This document shows positions 32,061-42,394 of a DNA stretch of 64,000 bases, in pieces. Origin of the DNA: Diploptera punctata. Lineage: Eukaryota; Arthropoda; Insecta; Blattodea; Blaberidae. Numbering within the stretch: the stretch's first letter is position 1; every line of letters starts with the position of its first letter. Under the pieces are notes generated by a model that saw only the letters and a program-made list of their open reading frames with translations, ran no database searches and was not told where the DNA came from. The translations under genes were made by a program, and so were the position numbers. The stretch lies in contig JASPKZ010007526.1 in the NCBI GenBank assembly GCA_030220185.1, positions 456,001 to 520,000 of the forward strand, given 5' to 3'.

Positions 32061-32155
32061 GTCATAAATGTGAAGAAACTGTAGATGGCAAGAAAATAAA
32101 AAAATATGAGGTGAGTCAAAATCCCTAACTCATAATAATTAAGGGAACTGTTAAC

Positions 32156-33340
32156 TATTACATGCCAAAATCTACCTTGAAATTTCTCCTAGAGAAGCGT
32201 TGTGATGTATCAAGGCCGTGTCCAAAAAATTATCTGCCCCTTTTAATTGCAAGGCACAGAAATAAAAGCCAAATCCAGTAATGGGAACTCATTATATGGA
32301 GCAAATGAACATCCCTGCTTGAATAAGAGTGGAGTGGGCCAGGACATGGCACAGATAGTAGGTAGTGAGGTTATCCAATCTACCAATTTAGGAGTTGTAT
32401 TACTTCCCTGTAGTTTAAATGAGAGATTTGGTGCTGGATATTAGTGCGTTTCAGATAGAAGCAGCATTTTTTGGACACCACCTTGGTTTATCACAACACT
32501 TCTCTGGAAGAAACTTCAAACTTGGTTTCGGAATGCAATGGTTGACAGTTCCCTTGTAAGACATGTATACAAATGTGTGTGTTCTAATGCCATTCATTGC
32601 AGTTCACATGCTTTGGGTTCCATGCTGGGTAGACCAGACATGTAACCATTATGCCACTGAAACAATTTACCTAATATAATTTGGAATAGTAAAATGTTAC
32701 GAATACATAGATTATTTTGACATAGATATTTTAATTATTTCATAGATTATTTTAATTATTCCATATAAAAACAGTTGGTGAAATATAAAGCATTTAGACA
32801 TATTATATTTTAAGACAGAATTTTGATTATGGCAGGAACAAAGATTGCAAGGCTAACTGTAAAATCTCTGCATTTAGTCTATAGGAATGTTAGTACAGTT
32901 GGTTATAGCTGTAGGTACAGAAGCTTAGTATATAAACCTTGCAAAATATGAGACTCGTGTCTGTCTGTTGAAGCAGTGAGCTGATAGGTAAGTCTGCATA
33001 CCATTTTTCTTAATAAAATGTACCTAGGACAATTAGAAAGGGAGTCAGGTATCTTAAATAGTTTAATACTATATTTCTAAGTATAAGAGTTTTTAGATAA
33101 TTATTAGAATGTAAATTAGGGTAGATTTGTAAACCCACATCTCCCTCTCTTGAAACTCAAGAAAGTTAGAATGTAGGTTTTCTTAATATAAGCTTAGATT
33201 AGTTATTTAGGTTTAGAATACTTAGAGTTATTGTATTCATTATATGCTAGAAATCAAATAGTTAAATTAAGAATCCATTTATTTAGGTTCGAAAACTCGT
33301 ATACCTTTATTACTAATATATCCACATACTAACGTTTGGA
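32156..33340. repeat. Intronic DNA with an inverted repeat at 32185-32245 / 32463-32512
   Basis: AGAGAAGCGTTGTGATG...GTGTCCAAAAAAT is repeated inverted as ATTTTTTGGACACC...ATCACAACACTTCTCT with a 220-bp spacer. The left arm also occurs just before exon 3 (13668-13700). It is probably another fold-back repeat. From 32580 to 33340 only AT-rich sequence is seen; 32575-32660 resembles 59820-59895. Confidence 0.45.
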
Positions 33341-33399
33341 TAGAACCTCATACTACCAAAAATTCATGTTCCAAAGGTCCTTTTTAGCACTAATGAAGC

Positions 33400-33895
33400 C
33401 TGTCAGAGCGTAACAAAAACAGCAAAAATAATGTTATACAAAACACTCATTAAACCAATAGTTACATATGGTAGCGAAATTTGGGTCCTAAAAGAAACAA
33501 TAAATCAGAAATTATTAATTTTTGAAAGGAAAATTTTAATAAGAATATTAGGACCAAATAGAGGAACGGATAACTGTTGGAGAATCAAAACAAATAATGA
33601 ACTAAACTAATTAATAAAATATCAGAATATAGTAAATCATATTAAGATCTCTCAGAATTAGTTGACCTGGACTTTTGATCAAAATGAATGATCACAGTCT
33701 GGTCAAGAAGCTCTATAAATGGAAACCTATAGGAGGCAGAGCAGTTGGAAGATCAAAGATCAGATGGGAGGATGATACAATGAACGATCTAAAGGAAATG
33801 AAAATGACTAATTTGAATATGGCAAGAGACAGATTGGCATGAAGGAGGATTGTTGAAAAGGCCAAAACTATGACCTTTGAAGTTGTTGCATCTTA
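33400..33895 (+). pseudogene. Decayed LINE C-terminal region
   Basis: Translation shows KTLIKPIVTYGSEIWVLKE, ILIRILGPNRGTDNCW and GRAVGRSKIRWEDD in broken frames. This is the thumb and C-terminal part of an RTE-like LINE, from a family distinct from the 3712-4778 copy. Confidence 0.65.
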
Positions 33896-33927
33896 GGATG
33901 TTAATTTGGAATAGTCTGTCATTCATA

Positions 33928-35045
33928 GTTAAATATGGGAAATAACATTATGAGGTTCTTAATTTGTAAATGAATGAGTAATTTTTACATCTTACCTCAT
34001 ATTTCATGTTTCTTTAAACACAGGAACTAGTTTACGAGAGAAACATATAATGTTTTCGAAAACAGCTGATGATGGAGAAGATGTTTCTCTGATACTGCGG
34101 TGCTGTGTTTAAAGAAACATAGATATGGAGAAGATATTTTTCTGATTCTGCGGTGCTGTGTTAAAAAATCATAGATATGGAGAAAATGTTTCTCGGATAC
34201 TGCGGGCTGTGTTTAGGTATGGAGAAGATGTTTCTCCGATACTGCGGTGCTGTGTTTAAAAAACATAGATATGGAGAAGATGTTTCTCCGATACTACAGT
34301 GCTGTGTTTAAAAAAACATAGATATGGAGAAGATGTTTCTCCGATACTGCAGTGCTGTGTTTAAAAAACATAGATATGGAGAAGATGTTTCTCCGATACT
34401 GCGGTGCTGTATTTAAAAAAAACGTAGATATGGAGAAGATGTTTCTCTGATACTGCAGTGCTGTGTTTAAAAAACATAGATATGGGGAAGATGTTTCTCC
34501 GATACTGCAGTGCTGTGTTTAAAAAACATAGATATGGAGAAGATGTTTCTCCGATACTGCGGTGCTGTGTTTAAAAAACATAGATATGGAGAAGATGTTT
34601 CTCCGATACTGCAGTGCTGCGTAGTTTTAAAAAACATAGATATGGAGAGACGATTGTTTCTCCGATACTGCGTGTGCTGTATTTAAAAAAAACGTAGATA
34701 TGGAGAAGATGTTTCTCATGATACTGCGGTGCTGTGTATTAAAAAACATAGATATGGAGAAGATGTTTCTCCGATACTGCGGTGCTGTGTTTAAAAAACA
34801 TAGATATGGAGAAGATGTTTCTCCGATACTGCAGTGCTGTGTTTAAAAAAACATAGATATGGAGAAGATGTTTCTCCGATACTGCGGTGCTGTGTTTAAA
34901 AAAAACATAGATATGGAGAAGATGTTTCTCCGATACTGCGGTGCTGTGTTTAAAAAAACGTAGATATGGAGAAGATGTTTCTCTGATACTGCGGTGCTGT
35001 GTTTAAAAAAACATAGATATATGAGGTAAGAAAAATTCACAATTC
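33928..35045. mobile_element. PLE-D/F element with hammerhead-derived tandem expansion
   Basis: The left end ATTCATAGTTAAATATGGG, AACATTATGAGG and TTACCTCATATTTCATGTTT is followed by a single CTGATGA (34064-34070) in front of GGAGAAGATGTTTCTCT, then about 17 tandem units. The right end is TATGAGGTAAGAAAAATTC. No GIY-YIG coding remains. Confidence 0.7.
34064..35015. repeat. Minisatellite of about 53-bp units made from the PLE ribozyme region
   Basis: Each unit is GATATGGAGAAGATGTTTCT, then CCGATACTGCGGTGCTGTG, then TTTAAAAAACATA. It contains the stem II hairpin (GGAGAA/TTCTCC) and the following core strand, but CTGATGA is present only before the first unit. About 17-18 units with point changes (GCGG or GCAG). 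The conserved GATA replaces the hammerhead GAAA. Confidence 0.85.
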
Positions 35046-35074
35046 ATTTGATTCTTATTAGTTACAGAAGTTTA

Positions 35075-35272
35075 ATTCTTACCTCATATCATTGTTTCTG
35101 TTAAACATATGTTTCAAGACATGTTTGCCTCATCTTCAGTAGGTACAGACTAAGCCTATGACTCAGACTATGAGGTAATGATTTAAACAGACTTAGTCTA
35201 TAACTACAGAAGATGAGGCAAACATGTCTTGAAACATATGTCTAACAGAAACAATGCTATAAGGTAAGAATT
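35075..35272. mobile_element. PLE-K fold-back element
   Basis: Arms of about 75 bp (TTACCTCATATCATTGTTTC and complement) around a centre near 35150-35200. It lies directly beside the PLE-D/F array and 66 bp before exon 6. The left arm carries a complete hammerhead core on the minus strand; the right arm has CAGAAGA in place of CTGAAGA. Confidence 0.75.
35104..35139 (-). ncRNA. Hammerhead ribozyme core of PLE-K
   Basis: Minus strand: CTGAAGA (35139-35133), a four-pair stem II AGGC/GTCT, GAAA (35115-35112), palindromic stem III CATATG, then TT. Stem I is only two pairs next to the core, so activity is less certain than for the PLE-B, -C and -E copies. Confidence 0.6.
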
Positions 35273-35338
35273 AAACAAACCAAACTTATTATTTACTATA
35301 AGGTATTGTACATAAATTATTTGATTATCTTGTTTCAG

Positions 35339-35455
35339 CTGCATTACAAGAAAGTGAAACCTTAGAGGACGTGGAAGTAAAGAAGAAAAAGAAAGGAAAA
35401 GATGTAAGGAAACCAAAAGTCTTTACTATTAATATTGACGATACAAAAAGTGAAG
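35339..35455 (+). CDS. Exon 6 of F-box/WD-repeat gene
   Basis: The acceptor TTGTTTCAG precedes 35339 and the donor GTGAGTAA follows 35455. Phase 1 to phase 1. It encodes an acidic start (ALQESETLEDVEV), then a KKKKKGKDVRKPK basic cluster that could be a nuclear localisation signal or a flexible linker, ending TINIDDTKSE. Confidence 0.75.
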
Positions 35456-35717
35456 GTGAGTAATCTACTCTGTGGGTTAAAATTTTAAATTCAAAATTTT
35501 CAAACTCTTGGCTGAGAGGGGTGGCGATGTACTATTTTAATTTATAGTTTGTTCACACTGATAGTATTACATTTTGCAAAATTCTCATTAAAAATACTTA
35601 AATTGAAACCAGCCATTGGTAGCAATGTCTATCTGCCTTTGGATGATTTGAGAATTGTGTAAGAAGAAAGAAATGTTAAGGTTTGTATCGTAGCTTAAAT
35701 GGTGTAATGGATAGCAT

Positions 35718-36356
35718 TCATAGTTAAATATGGAAAATAACTGCCTTGTCACGCAGCGGGCCCGGGTTCGATCCCCAGTCGGGACAGTTTTTCTGGGTGA
35801 GGTTTTTATCGGGGTTTTTCCTCACCTGTAAGACAAATGTCAGGAAAACTTTAAGGCCCAAACGGTCCCCGAAATCATATGGCCATCGCAATCATCATCA
35901 TTCATATTCATCTTAGGTTAAGCTTAGGATTAGGGACTCTCCTGGGCACCATTATCATCATCATCATCACCCATCATATCATTGGGGCAACATAACCCTG
36001 CCTTCCAGGTGCCCCAACCTCAGAAGTGGGTTACAAGTATGCCATGCCAGGAGAAAAACCAGGAATGTCGAAAGACAAACCTGCGGCATTTGGGGGGAAA
36101 AAAAAATTATGAGGTTCTTAATTCAATGAATGAATAAGTCATTTCTTATCTTACCTCATAGTTTATGTTTTCTTAAACGTGGGAACTGCAGTTTTCAAGA
36201 TGGATATCAATCCCATTTTCAACCGATATTATGGCATTATGAGTCATGATGTCGGTTGAAAATGGGAGGGATGTTCCTCTTGAAAACTGCAGTTGCCATG
36301 TTTAAGAAAACATAAACTATGAGGTAAGATAAAAGAAATGACTCATTCATTCATTT
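35718..36356. mobile_element. PLE-F fold-back element with nested S1 SINE and 12-bp TSD
   Basis: It starts TCATAGTTAAATATGG at 35718 and ends at 36356. The left terminus is cut by an S1 SINE after AATAAC. Internal arms (GTTTTCTTAAACGTGGGAAC, ACTGCAGTTTTCAAG and complements) meet near 36230. The hammerhead zone at 36245-36295 keeps stem II GAGG/CCTC, GAAA and palindromic ACTGCAGT, but the CTGANGA box is mutated. GAGGTAAGATA follows. Confidence 0.75.
35742..36093 (+). mobile_element. S1 SINE, 5'-truncated, inside PLE-F
   Basis: Begins at TGCCTTGTCACGCAGCGG, so about 20 bp of the head is missing. B box GGTTCGATCCC, body CCTCACCTGTAAGAC, and a CATCATCATCATC-rich 3' part. It is the youngest layer of a three-level nest. 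Confidence 0.85.
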
Positions 36357-36541
36357 AATGGATAGCATACTAGTACAGAGAATGAGAGGTCCAGGGTTCA
36401 AGCATTAATTTTTATTTTCAAAATAATAATGTCCAGTAATGGAAAATGTTAGATTTAAAATATTACATCAAAATATGTCATTAGATATTGGAATACAAGA
36501 ATAAAAAAAGTTGTTCCCACAAATGCAGTCTTGTAGTCAGT

Positions 36542-36846
36542 GTAAAGTAAAGTGATCCCACAACAGACCCGGAGGCCCTTGGGGTAGTAGGAGGTTAGGG
36601 CTCCCACTTTTTCTAGACAATCGGCACTTTATGTCAGCCGGGTTGTCAGCCCTGCGTGACGGCCGCCTTTTACCCGCAGAACAAGCATCTGGTACTCATT
36701 TCCGTTAGAGGCTGAGTCGACCCCAGGGCCATAGTGCCGCCAGAGGGTTTGGGTCAGTTTAAAAATCCTGACCCCAATGGGATTTGAACCCTGGACCCTC
36801 TGGCTTGTAGCTCAGTGCCTTAACCACTACGCTACGTCGTGCCCCC
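36542..36846 (-). mobile_element. S3 SINE
   Basis: Same layout as 18185-18489, about 95% identical by eye, with the minus-strand tRNA head (GTAGCGTAGTGGTTAAGGC) at the right. No clear target duplication was found. Confidence 0.85.
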
Positions 36847-37012
36847 ATGTAATCTATAGCATTTGATATAGTTTAAAGTATATTTCATAATCTATGATCC
36901 ATTCTAACATCCACAGTGCATCATTTTCCTAACAATAGCTAACTCTTCTTTTTGTGCAGTGGACTAATGAAGTAAAGTGTTTGATTATTATTAATTATTT
37001 AAATATTTACAG

Positions 37013-37202
37013 ACCTGAACACTATTATACCTGCAAGTCCAGAAGAAGCAGAATTATTGAAAGGAATTGAAAAACTAAAAGCAAAATGGGATGAAAATAT
37101 GAATGAACTAAGAAAGGATGGAGATGAGAAAAATAGAATGAAAATAAAGGCAAAAAAGGAAAAAGTGCAGTTAAGACCAAGGATTCTGAAAAGCTAGATA
37201 TG
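37013..37202 (+). CDS. Exon 7 of F-box/WD-repeat gene, one base short
   Basis: The acceptor ATATTTACAG precedes 37013 and the donor GTATGTAA follows 37202. The frame from exon 6 reads DLNTIIPASPEEAELLKGI and a Lys/Glu-rich coiled stretch, then meets TAG near 37195. Adding one A in the A-run at 37152-37164 removes the stop, gives SAVKTKDSEKLDM, and makes the exon end in phase 0, as exon 8 needs. A 1-bp deletion, in the assembly or as a real lesion, is therefore likely. Confidence 0.7.
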
Positions 37203-37899
37203 GTATGTAAAATTTTATAGGTTCAGTGGAAGTTCTTTTAAGAGTAATATCATTTGAAACTGAAATTTGATTTCTAAATATTACACATGTATACTGTTCC
37301 TTAGTTCTGATGCGTTTTAGAGGTAGTCTCCATTTTTTATAATAGGAGGACACGGTTTATTCTGACAGTCAAGAGAAAGTTTGAAAATGGATATCATCTC
37401 TGAAACATGTCCCAATTGTAATTTGGTCAAGCAAAGCAACAGTACGAAATTTGGCAGTATTGTTGTACACAAGAGACAGAAAAAAAATAATTAGTTGTCT
37501 CCCCCCCCCTCCCCCGGTAATAAGAAATAAGTGATACTGCTTTATGTCCTAGAATTTCACAATATAATCTGTTTTATTATTATAGTAAATTTTTACATTA
37601 TGAAGTTTTCTTAATATGAATCAAATGAATCAATTCATTTGATTCTTATAATCTGTTTTATCACAGATTACATCACAGTAGATGCAATTTTTGTAAGGAA
37701 TTTTGTATACCTTTGATGATCAGCACATTTTCAACTAAATTCTGACTGATGAAAATGAGCTATTAATGCCATATTTTCTTGTGCTATCTGGTGGCGATTG
37801 AGAGGACTTCAAGATCAAATGATGATCTCCAAAAAGTTTCCAGGTGAAAGTGTAAAGTTTCATATTCAATTAATAATAAAAAATTAATAACCGAGTTGT
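37203..37899. other. Intronic DNA, nothing identified
   Basis: Contains a C-rich homopolymer (37501-37515) and a short GAATCAAATGAATC palindrome near 37615-37645. No repeat family was recognised. Confidence 0.4.
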
Positions 37900-38075
37900 A
37901 TTGAACTTTTATAAGAATTAATCACTATGAGGTTTAATTTATGACAAAATTAAATGTTTCCTACTCTCCTCATATAAATCTTCTAAGTAGATCGTGATTT
38001 CGAGACCATAACAGTCTCGTCTTCAATACAATCTTGGCGACTGATGTTATGTCAATCGGAAGAAACACGTCATTG
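37900..38075 (-). mobile_element. PLE-B single end with hammerhead remnant
   Basis: The left PLE-B terminus (AATCACTATGAGGTTTAATT) and minus-strand ribozyme region: TTGAAGA (core C changed to T) at 38026-38020, stem II GAGAC/GTCTC, GAAA, TCACGA and TC. The other arm is lost after 38070. Confidence 0.65.
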
Positions 38076-38372
38076 TCATTTAAAACAAAATCTGCAACAA
38101 ATGTAAACAAAACTTTGAGATGTGTAAAATATGTTGCAAGAAACTGCATGTCTCTCTGTCCGCAATAGGTTATTGAGCTAAGTTACGATTGTATTTAGAT
38201 AGCCCTAGCTAGACTTTGTGGACACATCATGTATAACATATGCTGTCTGAGACTGTAACCTCATATATAAAAAGGATATTAAATGTTTGGATAATTAATA
38301 ATTTGATGAATATTATATGGGTGAATCTTGCAATTATTAAAAATCTTTGTTGCTTTCTTTTTAATTGAGTTA

Positions 38373-38450
38373 AGTTGTTGCCTTCGTGCTAGAAGGTGAT
38401 AGGCATTTTGAATTCTCAGTGTTATTGAAGAAATAAAAGTAAATAGTTTT
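38373..38450 (+). pseudogene. Fossil duplicate of the F-box exon (exon 8)
   Basis: AGTTGTTGCCTT, AGAAGGTGATAGGCAT and GAAGAAATAAAAGTAAATAG align base by base with 43238-43320 of exon 8, including the upstream pyrimidine tract. It has an internal 6-bp deletion and stops (TAG, TGA, TAG), and no splice acceptor AG at the matching place. This is a decayed tandem exon duplication about 4.8 kb upstream of the functional exon. Confidence 0.75.
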
Positions 38451-38605
38451 TAGATACCGGTAATAAAAATGTGGCAAGAATGTGTATGAATTTTGCATGT
38501 TAATATAAATTTTTTGTGATCAGAGATTTTTGTTAACTATAATCTGTGAGGGGACTAAATTCCATTAGAAGACTGTTGTACATACTTAGATGTATGTCTA
38601 TCCAG

Positions 38606-39151
38606 CATCTTGCACCATAGCCAAGTGATTTGAGGCATGATGCCTTGGTGCAGAGCTATGGGACTTGACACTGGTTTGAATCCCCACAAGGGAAGAAATT
38701 TTCTCATGGAATTTTGGTTAATCTATGGTTCCCATCCAGCATCATGAGGAATTTGGGTAGCTACAATAAGTAGCGGTTCCAGGTTGGGAAAACCAGATGT
38801 AATGATTGGGGGATTCTGGATGTCTACCAAGTTACCTCTATACTGGTTAGATGAAGACTGGTGAATTTGAGATGTCTACCATGTTACCTCTATACTGGTT
38901 AGATGAAGACTGGTGAATTTGAGATGTCTACCAAGTTACCTCTATACTGGTTAGATGAAGACTGGTGACTTTGAGATGTCTACCAAGTTACCTCTATACT
39001 GGTTAGATGAAGACTGGTGAATTTGAGATGTCTACCATGTTACCTCTATACTGGTTAGATGATCGTCCACCTCTGTAAATAAGTGGATATGAGGCCAGCA
39101 GTCAGCTGGTGGGGGAAGGGCCTTCTATGACTGTTGTTCCATGAAGATATA
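38606..39151 (+). mobile_element. S2 SINE expanded by an internal minisatellite
   Basis: A diverged S2 head and body. At 38838-39062 a unit of about 52 bp (TACCTCTATACTGGTTAGAT, GAAGACTGGTGAATTTGAGA) is repeated about four and a half times. The TSD TCTATCCAG lies at 38597-38605 and 39152-39160. Confidence 0.8.
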
Positions 39152-39159
39152 TCTATCCA

Positions 39160-39860
39160 GTAATCTTGAGTGGGATATAAAAGTAAATTTTTGGACTGAG
39201 AAAGTATAGAAAGTGCTACATTTCATAAAGCATTTACTGAAAAGGGAAATGCTAAATAAAAAAAAAAAGACGTATGTATCTTTGGTTTGTCCCATGATGG
39301 AATACAGTGCAATTTCATGGGATCCATATAGATCAAAACAAATAAATTCATTAGAAAGGGTATAGAAGATGGCAGCTAAATTCATGAAAGATGAGAAAAC
39401 AATTTAATGTGAAAATGTTAAATATTTTTAGGATGGAATCTCTTCAAATCAGGCGTAAAAAAGGCAAGACTAAGTACACTGTTCAAATTCTTCTTCTTCA
39501 TCAACCAAGTCTTAGGCCTATAGGTGGAGGCTTGTTACGATATCACTGATGAATTTTGTATACAGTGTTTCCTTGGATGGCCCAGAGATCACTGTTCAGA
39601 TACTACATGGGAAATACTGCTTGAATGGACATACATACTAGGTTGGAAAAAAACCCACTGACAGGAATGATCATAATTTCAGAATTAGAACTGGGAAACA
39701 AAGAATGGATATAGGATTTTTTTTTAAATAGGATATAGATGACTCAAATAATTTATACAAAACAATTTTGAATAGTTTTCGACTCTCTTTGAAGTAATTT
39801 AATCATCGTCATCATCATTATCATGAACTTATTTAGGTTTAGGTCTTTTATATAATACAT
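39160..39860. other. Intronic DNA, LINE-like traces
   Basis: 39290-39400 encodes on the plus strand a short SLVCPMMEYSAISWDPYRSK-like stretch typical of a LINE C-terminus, in a degraded state. 39490-39570 resembles other TTCTTCATCAACCAAGTC-type dispersed repeats. Nothing intact. Confidence 0.4.
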
Positions 39861-39861
39861 T

Positions 39862-40068
39862 TGGGAATTTTGAACATTATGAGGTTCAATTCATAAGAAT
39901 TAAATGAATCGTAATTTCTTCTTACCTCATACTTCTATGTTTCTGAATTGTGAAAACAGCTGAAGATGGTGATAATGGTCGCTGATACTGCAGTGCTGTG
40001 TTTAAAAATACATAGAAGTATGAGGTAAGAAGAAATTACGGTTCATTTAATTCTTAGGTTTAGGTCGT
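39862..40068. mobile_element. PLE-D short fold-back element
   Basis: Left and right ends (AACATTATGAGG, TTACCTCATACTTCTATG and complement) lie around a core with CTGAAGA near 39960, a degraded stem II, GATA and CTGCAG. GAGGTAAGAAG follows. One arm has lost its ribozyme. Confidence 0.7.
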
Positions 40069-40069
40069 T

Positions 40070-40670
40070 TGTTCCTGTAGCTATGGGAGCTCTAGATGTG
40101 ATTGGCCAGTCCATCTTAATGTTGGTCTTCCTTTAACTCAAAGTCCTTTAGGTTGACACTGCGATGTTAATTTAGGAAAGCGAGATGGATCCTTTCTTTG
40201 GATATATTGTATCTAATTGCTTTGATAATTCTGAATTTCTTCAATTATATTTTGAACTTTTCATTTATTGCATGTATCTGCATTTCTTTGCTTTATCCAT
40301 TTTTGTCAAACCTAGGAGTGGACGTAAAAATCTCACCTGTGTAACTTACAATTTTGATTTTAGAGTTTAGTATTCAATTTTGAATGCTATATTTCAGTCC
40401 TGATTTTGTAGTTACATTGTGTAATCTCAACTTGGTTGTGGTTGACATTTGTTCAGAAACTTGTTCTATAATTTTTTCCATTTAACTCTTTTTGTTTCCA
40501 CACCTACTCATAGATTTTGTTTTTATAGGAAGAAATTTTCAAATTGAACTGTTTGACTATATTGTTTAATTGATATGCTGCCATTTGTAATTCATCCTCT
40601 GAGGTTGCAAACAGTACTAAATCATCTGCATACAAAAGTGTTTGTATAATTTCAAAAAAAGAAAACATTA
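40070..40670 (-). pseudogene. Decayed LINE reverse transcriptase (minus)
   Basis: The minus strand at 40670-40540 encodes TLLYADDLVLFATSEDELQM, an RT catalytic box, followed by an AAYQLNNIVKQFNLK stretch. Further on (to about 40180) only broken frames remain. Confidence 0.65.
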
Positions 40671-40689
40671 ATAAAATTTAGATTGGAGT

Positions 40690-40759
40690 GCTTAGGTAGC
40701 TCAGTCGGTGGAGCATTCATAGAAAGCAAAAGGTCCTGGGTTCAAACCCCAGTCTGAGC
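40690..40759 (+). tRNA. tRNA-like sequence T3
   Basis: Acceptor GCTTAGG/TCTGAGC, A box TAGCTCAGTCGG, B box GGTTCAAACCCC, and the T-run ATATTTTTCT directly after. The anticodon stem is shortened by a deletion relative to 42395-42466. Likely mobile-element derived. Confidence 0.45.
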
Positions 40760-40769
40760 ATATATTTTT

Positions 40770-41860
40770 CTATATTAAAATTAATGTTGAATAAATTGAG
40801 AAAAATGTATGAAAATATAATTGGAGAAGAGCAGAATGGATTCAGATGTACTGATGGATTCTTCACTCTAAAACTACTATTAGAAAAGCACAAGGAATTC
40901 TATATATAAACTCATATCGCCTTTGTTGACTTCATAAAGGCTTTTGACAAAGTAGACAGAAATATATTATTACAAACTTTAGCTGATGATGACGTTCCAC
41001 AACAATATATTACTATTATCTTCAACATCTACAAAGATAATGAAATCTCTGTTAAACAAGATGGCAATAGAGGAAAACACAACGGGAATATATACCCATC
41101 AACAGGAACCTCAAACTCGATGCTTTTCTTTTTGCACACAATTTAGCACTTCTGGCACTTTCCAAAAATGATTTACAATGATCAATTTATAATTTACAAA
41201 AAATAGCTGCCAAATTTAATATGGAAATATCAATTAACAAAACTAAAATTATGGCATTTCATGGGAAGGACCCCATACAAAGTAAAATCTGTCTCCAGAA
41301 TAAAATTTTAGAGAGATCTAATCAATTTAAATATCTTGGATATTATCTCTTTATCTGGGATAAAAAGGATATCCCTGAAAAAATTACTAGTTATAATAAA
41401 AGTTTGGGAATTATTAATCAAGTTATGAAACCATCCCTTGTACAAAAAAAATCAGATTACGTTTATATAACTCTTTGGCTAGACCAGTGTTGACCAATGG
41501 TAGTGAAGCATGGACACTAAACAGACAACATGAAAGCAGAATAACGGCTTGTGAAATGAGATTCATGCGCAGAACAGTGGGTTACACCAGATGGGATCAG
41601 AAAAGGAACACCGATATCTTAAAAGAATTGAAGACTACGCCAATTTTGGAATATATTAAACAGTACCAACTAAATTGGAAACACCATCTTGAAAGAATGA
41701 GTTCAAATCAGATCCCCAAAACTGTTTATAATTATATACCAAGAGGACGAATATCACTGGACTGTCCTATGAAATGCTGGAGGGAAAATTTTCTATAGGA
41801 TCGTAACAGGCCTTGGCCTAATACTTGGAAGGAGGAGGAAGAAGAAGAAGAAGAAATTAA
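40770..41860 (+). pseudogene. Decayed LINE reverse transcriptase
   Basis: Fragments in order: GEEQNGFR, then AFVDFIKAFDKVDRN (RT motif with the first Asp), a deleted catalytic box, 41221-41493 (NKTKIMAFHGKDP, QFKYLGYYL) and 41475-41798 (TNGSEAWTLN, MRFMRRTVGYTRWD). The 3' end is ATCGTAACAGGCCTTGG with a GAAGAAG tail. Multiple stops and shifts. The family copy on the minus strand is at 29690-30480. Confidence 0.75.
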
Positions 41861-41879
41861 TGTTGGGAAGTATACATTA

Positions 41880-42170
41880 AGAGGTTATATCATTAATATT
41901 GAGTGGAGAACATATTTTTAATAACTCACCTCATACAATTTCAAATTTATTTAAGACCATTGGTTTCGAATGAATTTTTTATTCATCTTGAGTCATGACT
42001 CCAACTGTTGAAATTTTTTTGGTAGGAGAAATCAACAAACAAAGAATTTCAACAGTTGGAGTAATGACTGAAGATGAATGAATAATTCATTCGAAACCAA
42101 TGGTCTCTAATAAGTTTGAAATTGTGAGAGGTGAGATTAAAAATATGTTCTCCATTCAATATTAAAAATA
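41880..42170. mobile_element. PLE-E fold-back element with complete hammerhead
   Basis: Arms of about 110 bp (GAGAACATATTTTTAATAAC, TCACCTCATACAATTTC and complements) around 42010-42040. The left-arm ribozyme has CTCAAGA instead of CTGAAGA, the right one is complete. GAGGTGAGA follows the right ribozyme. Confidence 0.8.
42045..42123 (+). ncRNA. Hammerhead ribozyme of PLE-E (best full fold)
   Basis: CTGAAGA (42068-42074), six-pair stem II GAATGA/TCATTC, GAAA (42093-42096), stem III CC-AAT-GG, and GTC ending at 42105 as cleavage site. Stem I has an inner GA/TC pair step, an internal loop, and an outer eight-pair helix AATTTCAA (42045-42052) with TTGAAATT (42116-42123). Internal loops in stem I are what natural hammerheads use for tertiary contact with loop II. 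Activity is inferred. Confidence 0.75.
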
Positions 42171-42394
42171 TATTTTTCTCTTCAAATATAATTTAACTTT
42201 CATTCAAATGTATTAAATGAATAATAAAAACATTGAAAGAGACCATACTGGCTTTATAATGTAATGTAAAATTCCCAATAAAAGCCTTCTTATTAAAGAA
42301 GCTGCCATTTGCAAGATCGAGCAACGGTTCATAGCATTTAGTGCTCAGGAATTAACTGTGTACATAAGAGAAAACATTGCATTTAGATCGGCGT

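Larger units (their letters stand above)
31395..32155. mobile_element. PLE-J type inverted ends enclosing a SINE and a LINE fragment
   Basis: The left end 31395-31486 (AACACTATGAGG ... GATTCACCTCATATTTTTTA) pairs with the right end 32093-32150 (AAAAAATATGAGGTGAGTC). Between them an S2 SINE and an RTE-like LINE tail have inserted. The same minimal element without insertions is at 48476-48602. Confidence 0.65.
35695..36420 (+). repeat. tRNA-like repeat (T5) split by a PLE-F element
   Basis: TAGCTTAAATGGTGTAATGGATAGCAT before the insertion and AATGGATAGCAT...GGTCCAGGGTTCAAGC after it reassemble into a tRNA-like sequence with A and B boxes, followed by AATTTTTATTTTC. The 12-bp AATGGATAGCAT occurs at 35706-35717 and 36357-36368 as the target duplication. 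Confidence 0.6.

Noticed and set aside
34064..35015. CRISPR-like array
   Set aside because: Units are contiguous with no unique spacers, and the locus is clearly eukaryotic with GT-AG introns.
33928..35045. Active hammerheads in the 53-bp array
   Set aside because: Units lack CTGATGA (except the first) and have GATA for GAAA, which removes essential core bases.
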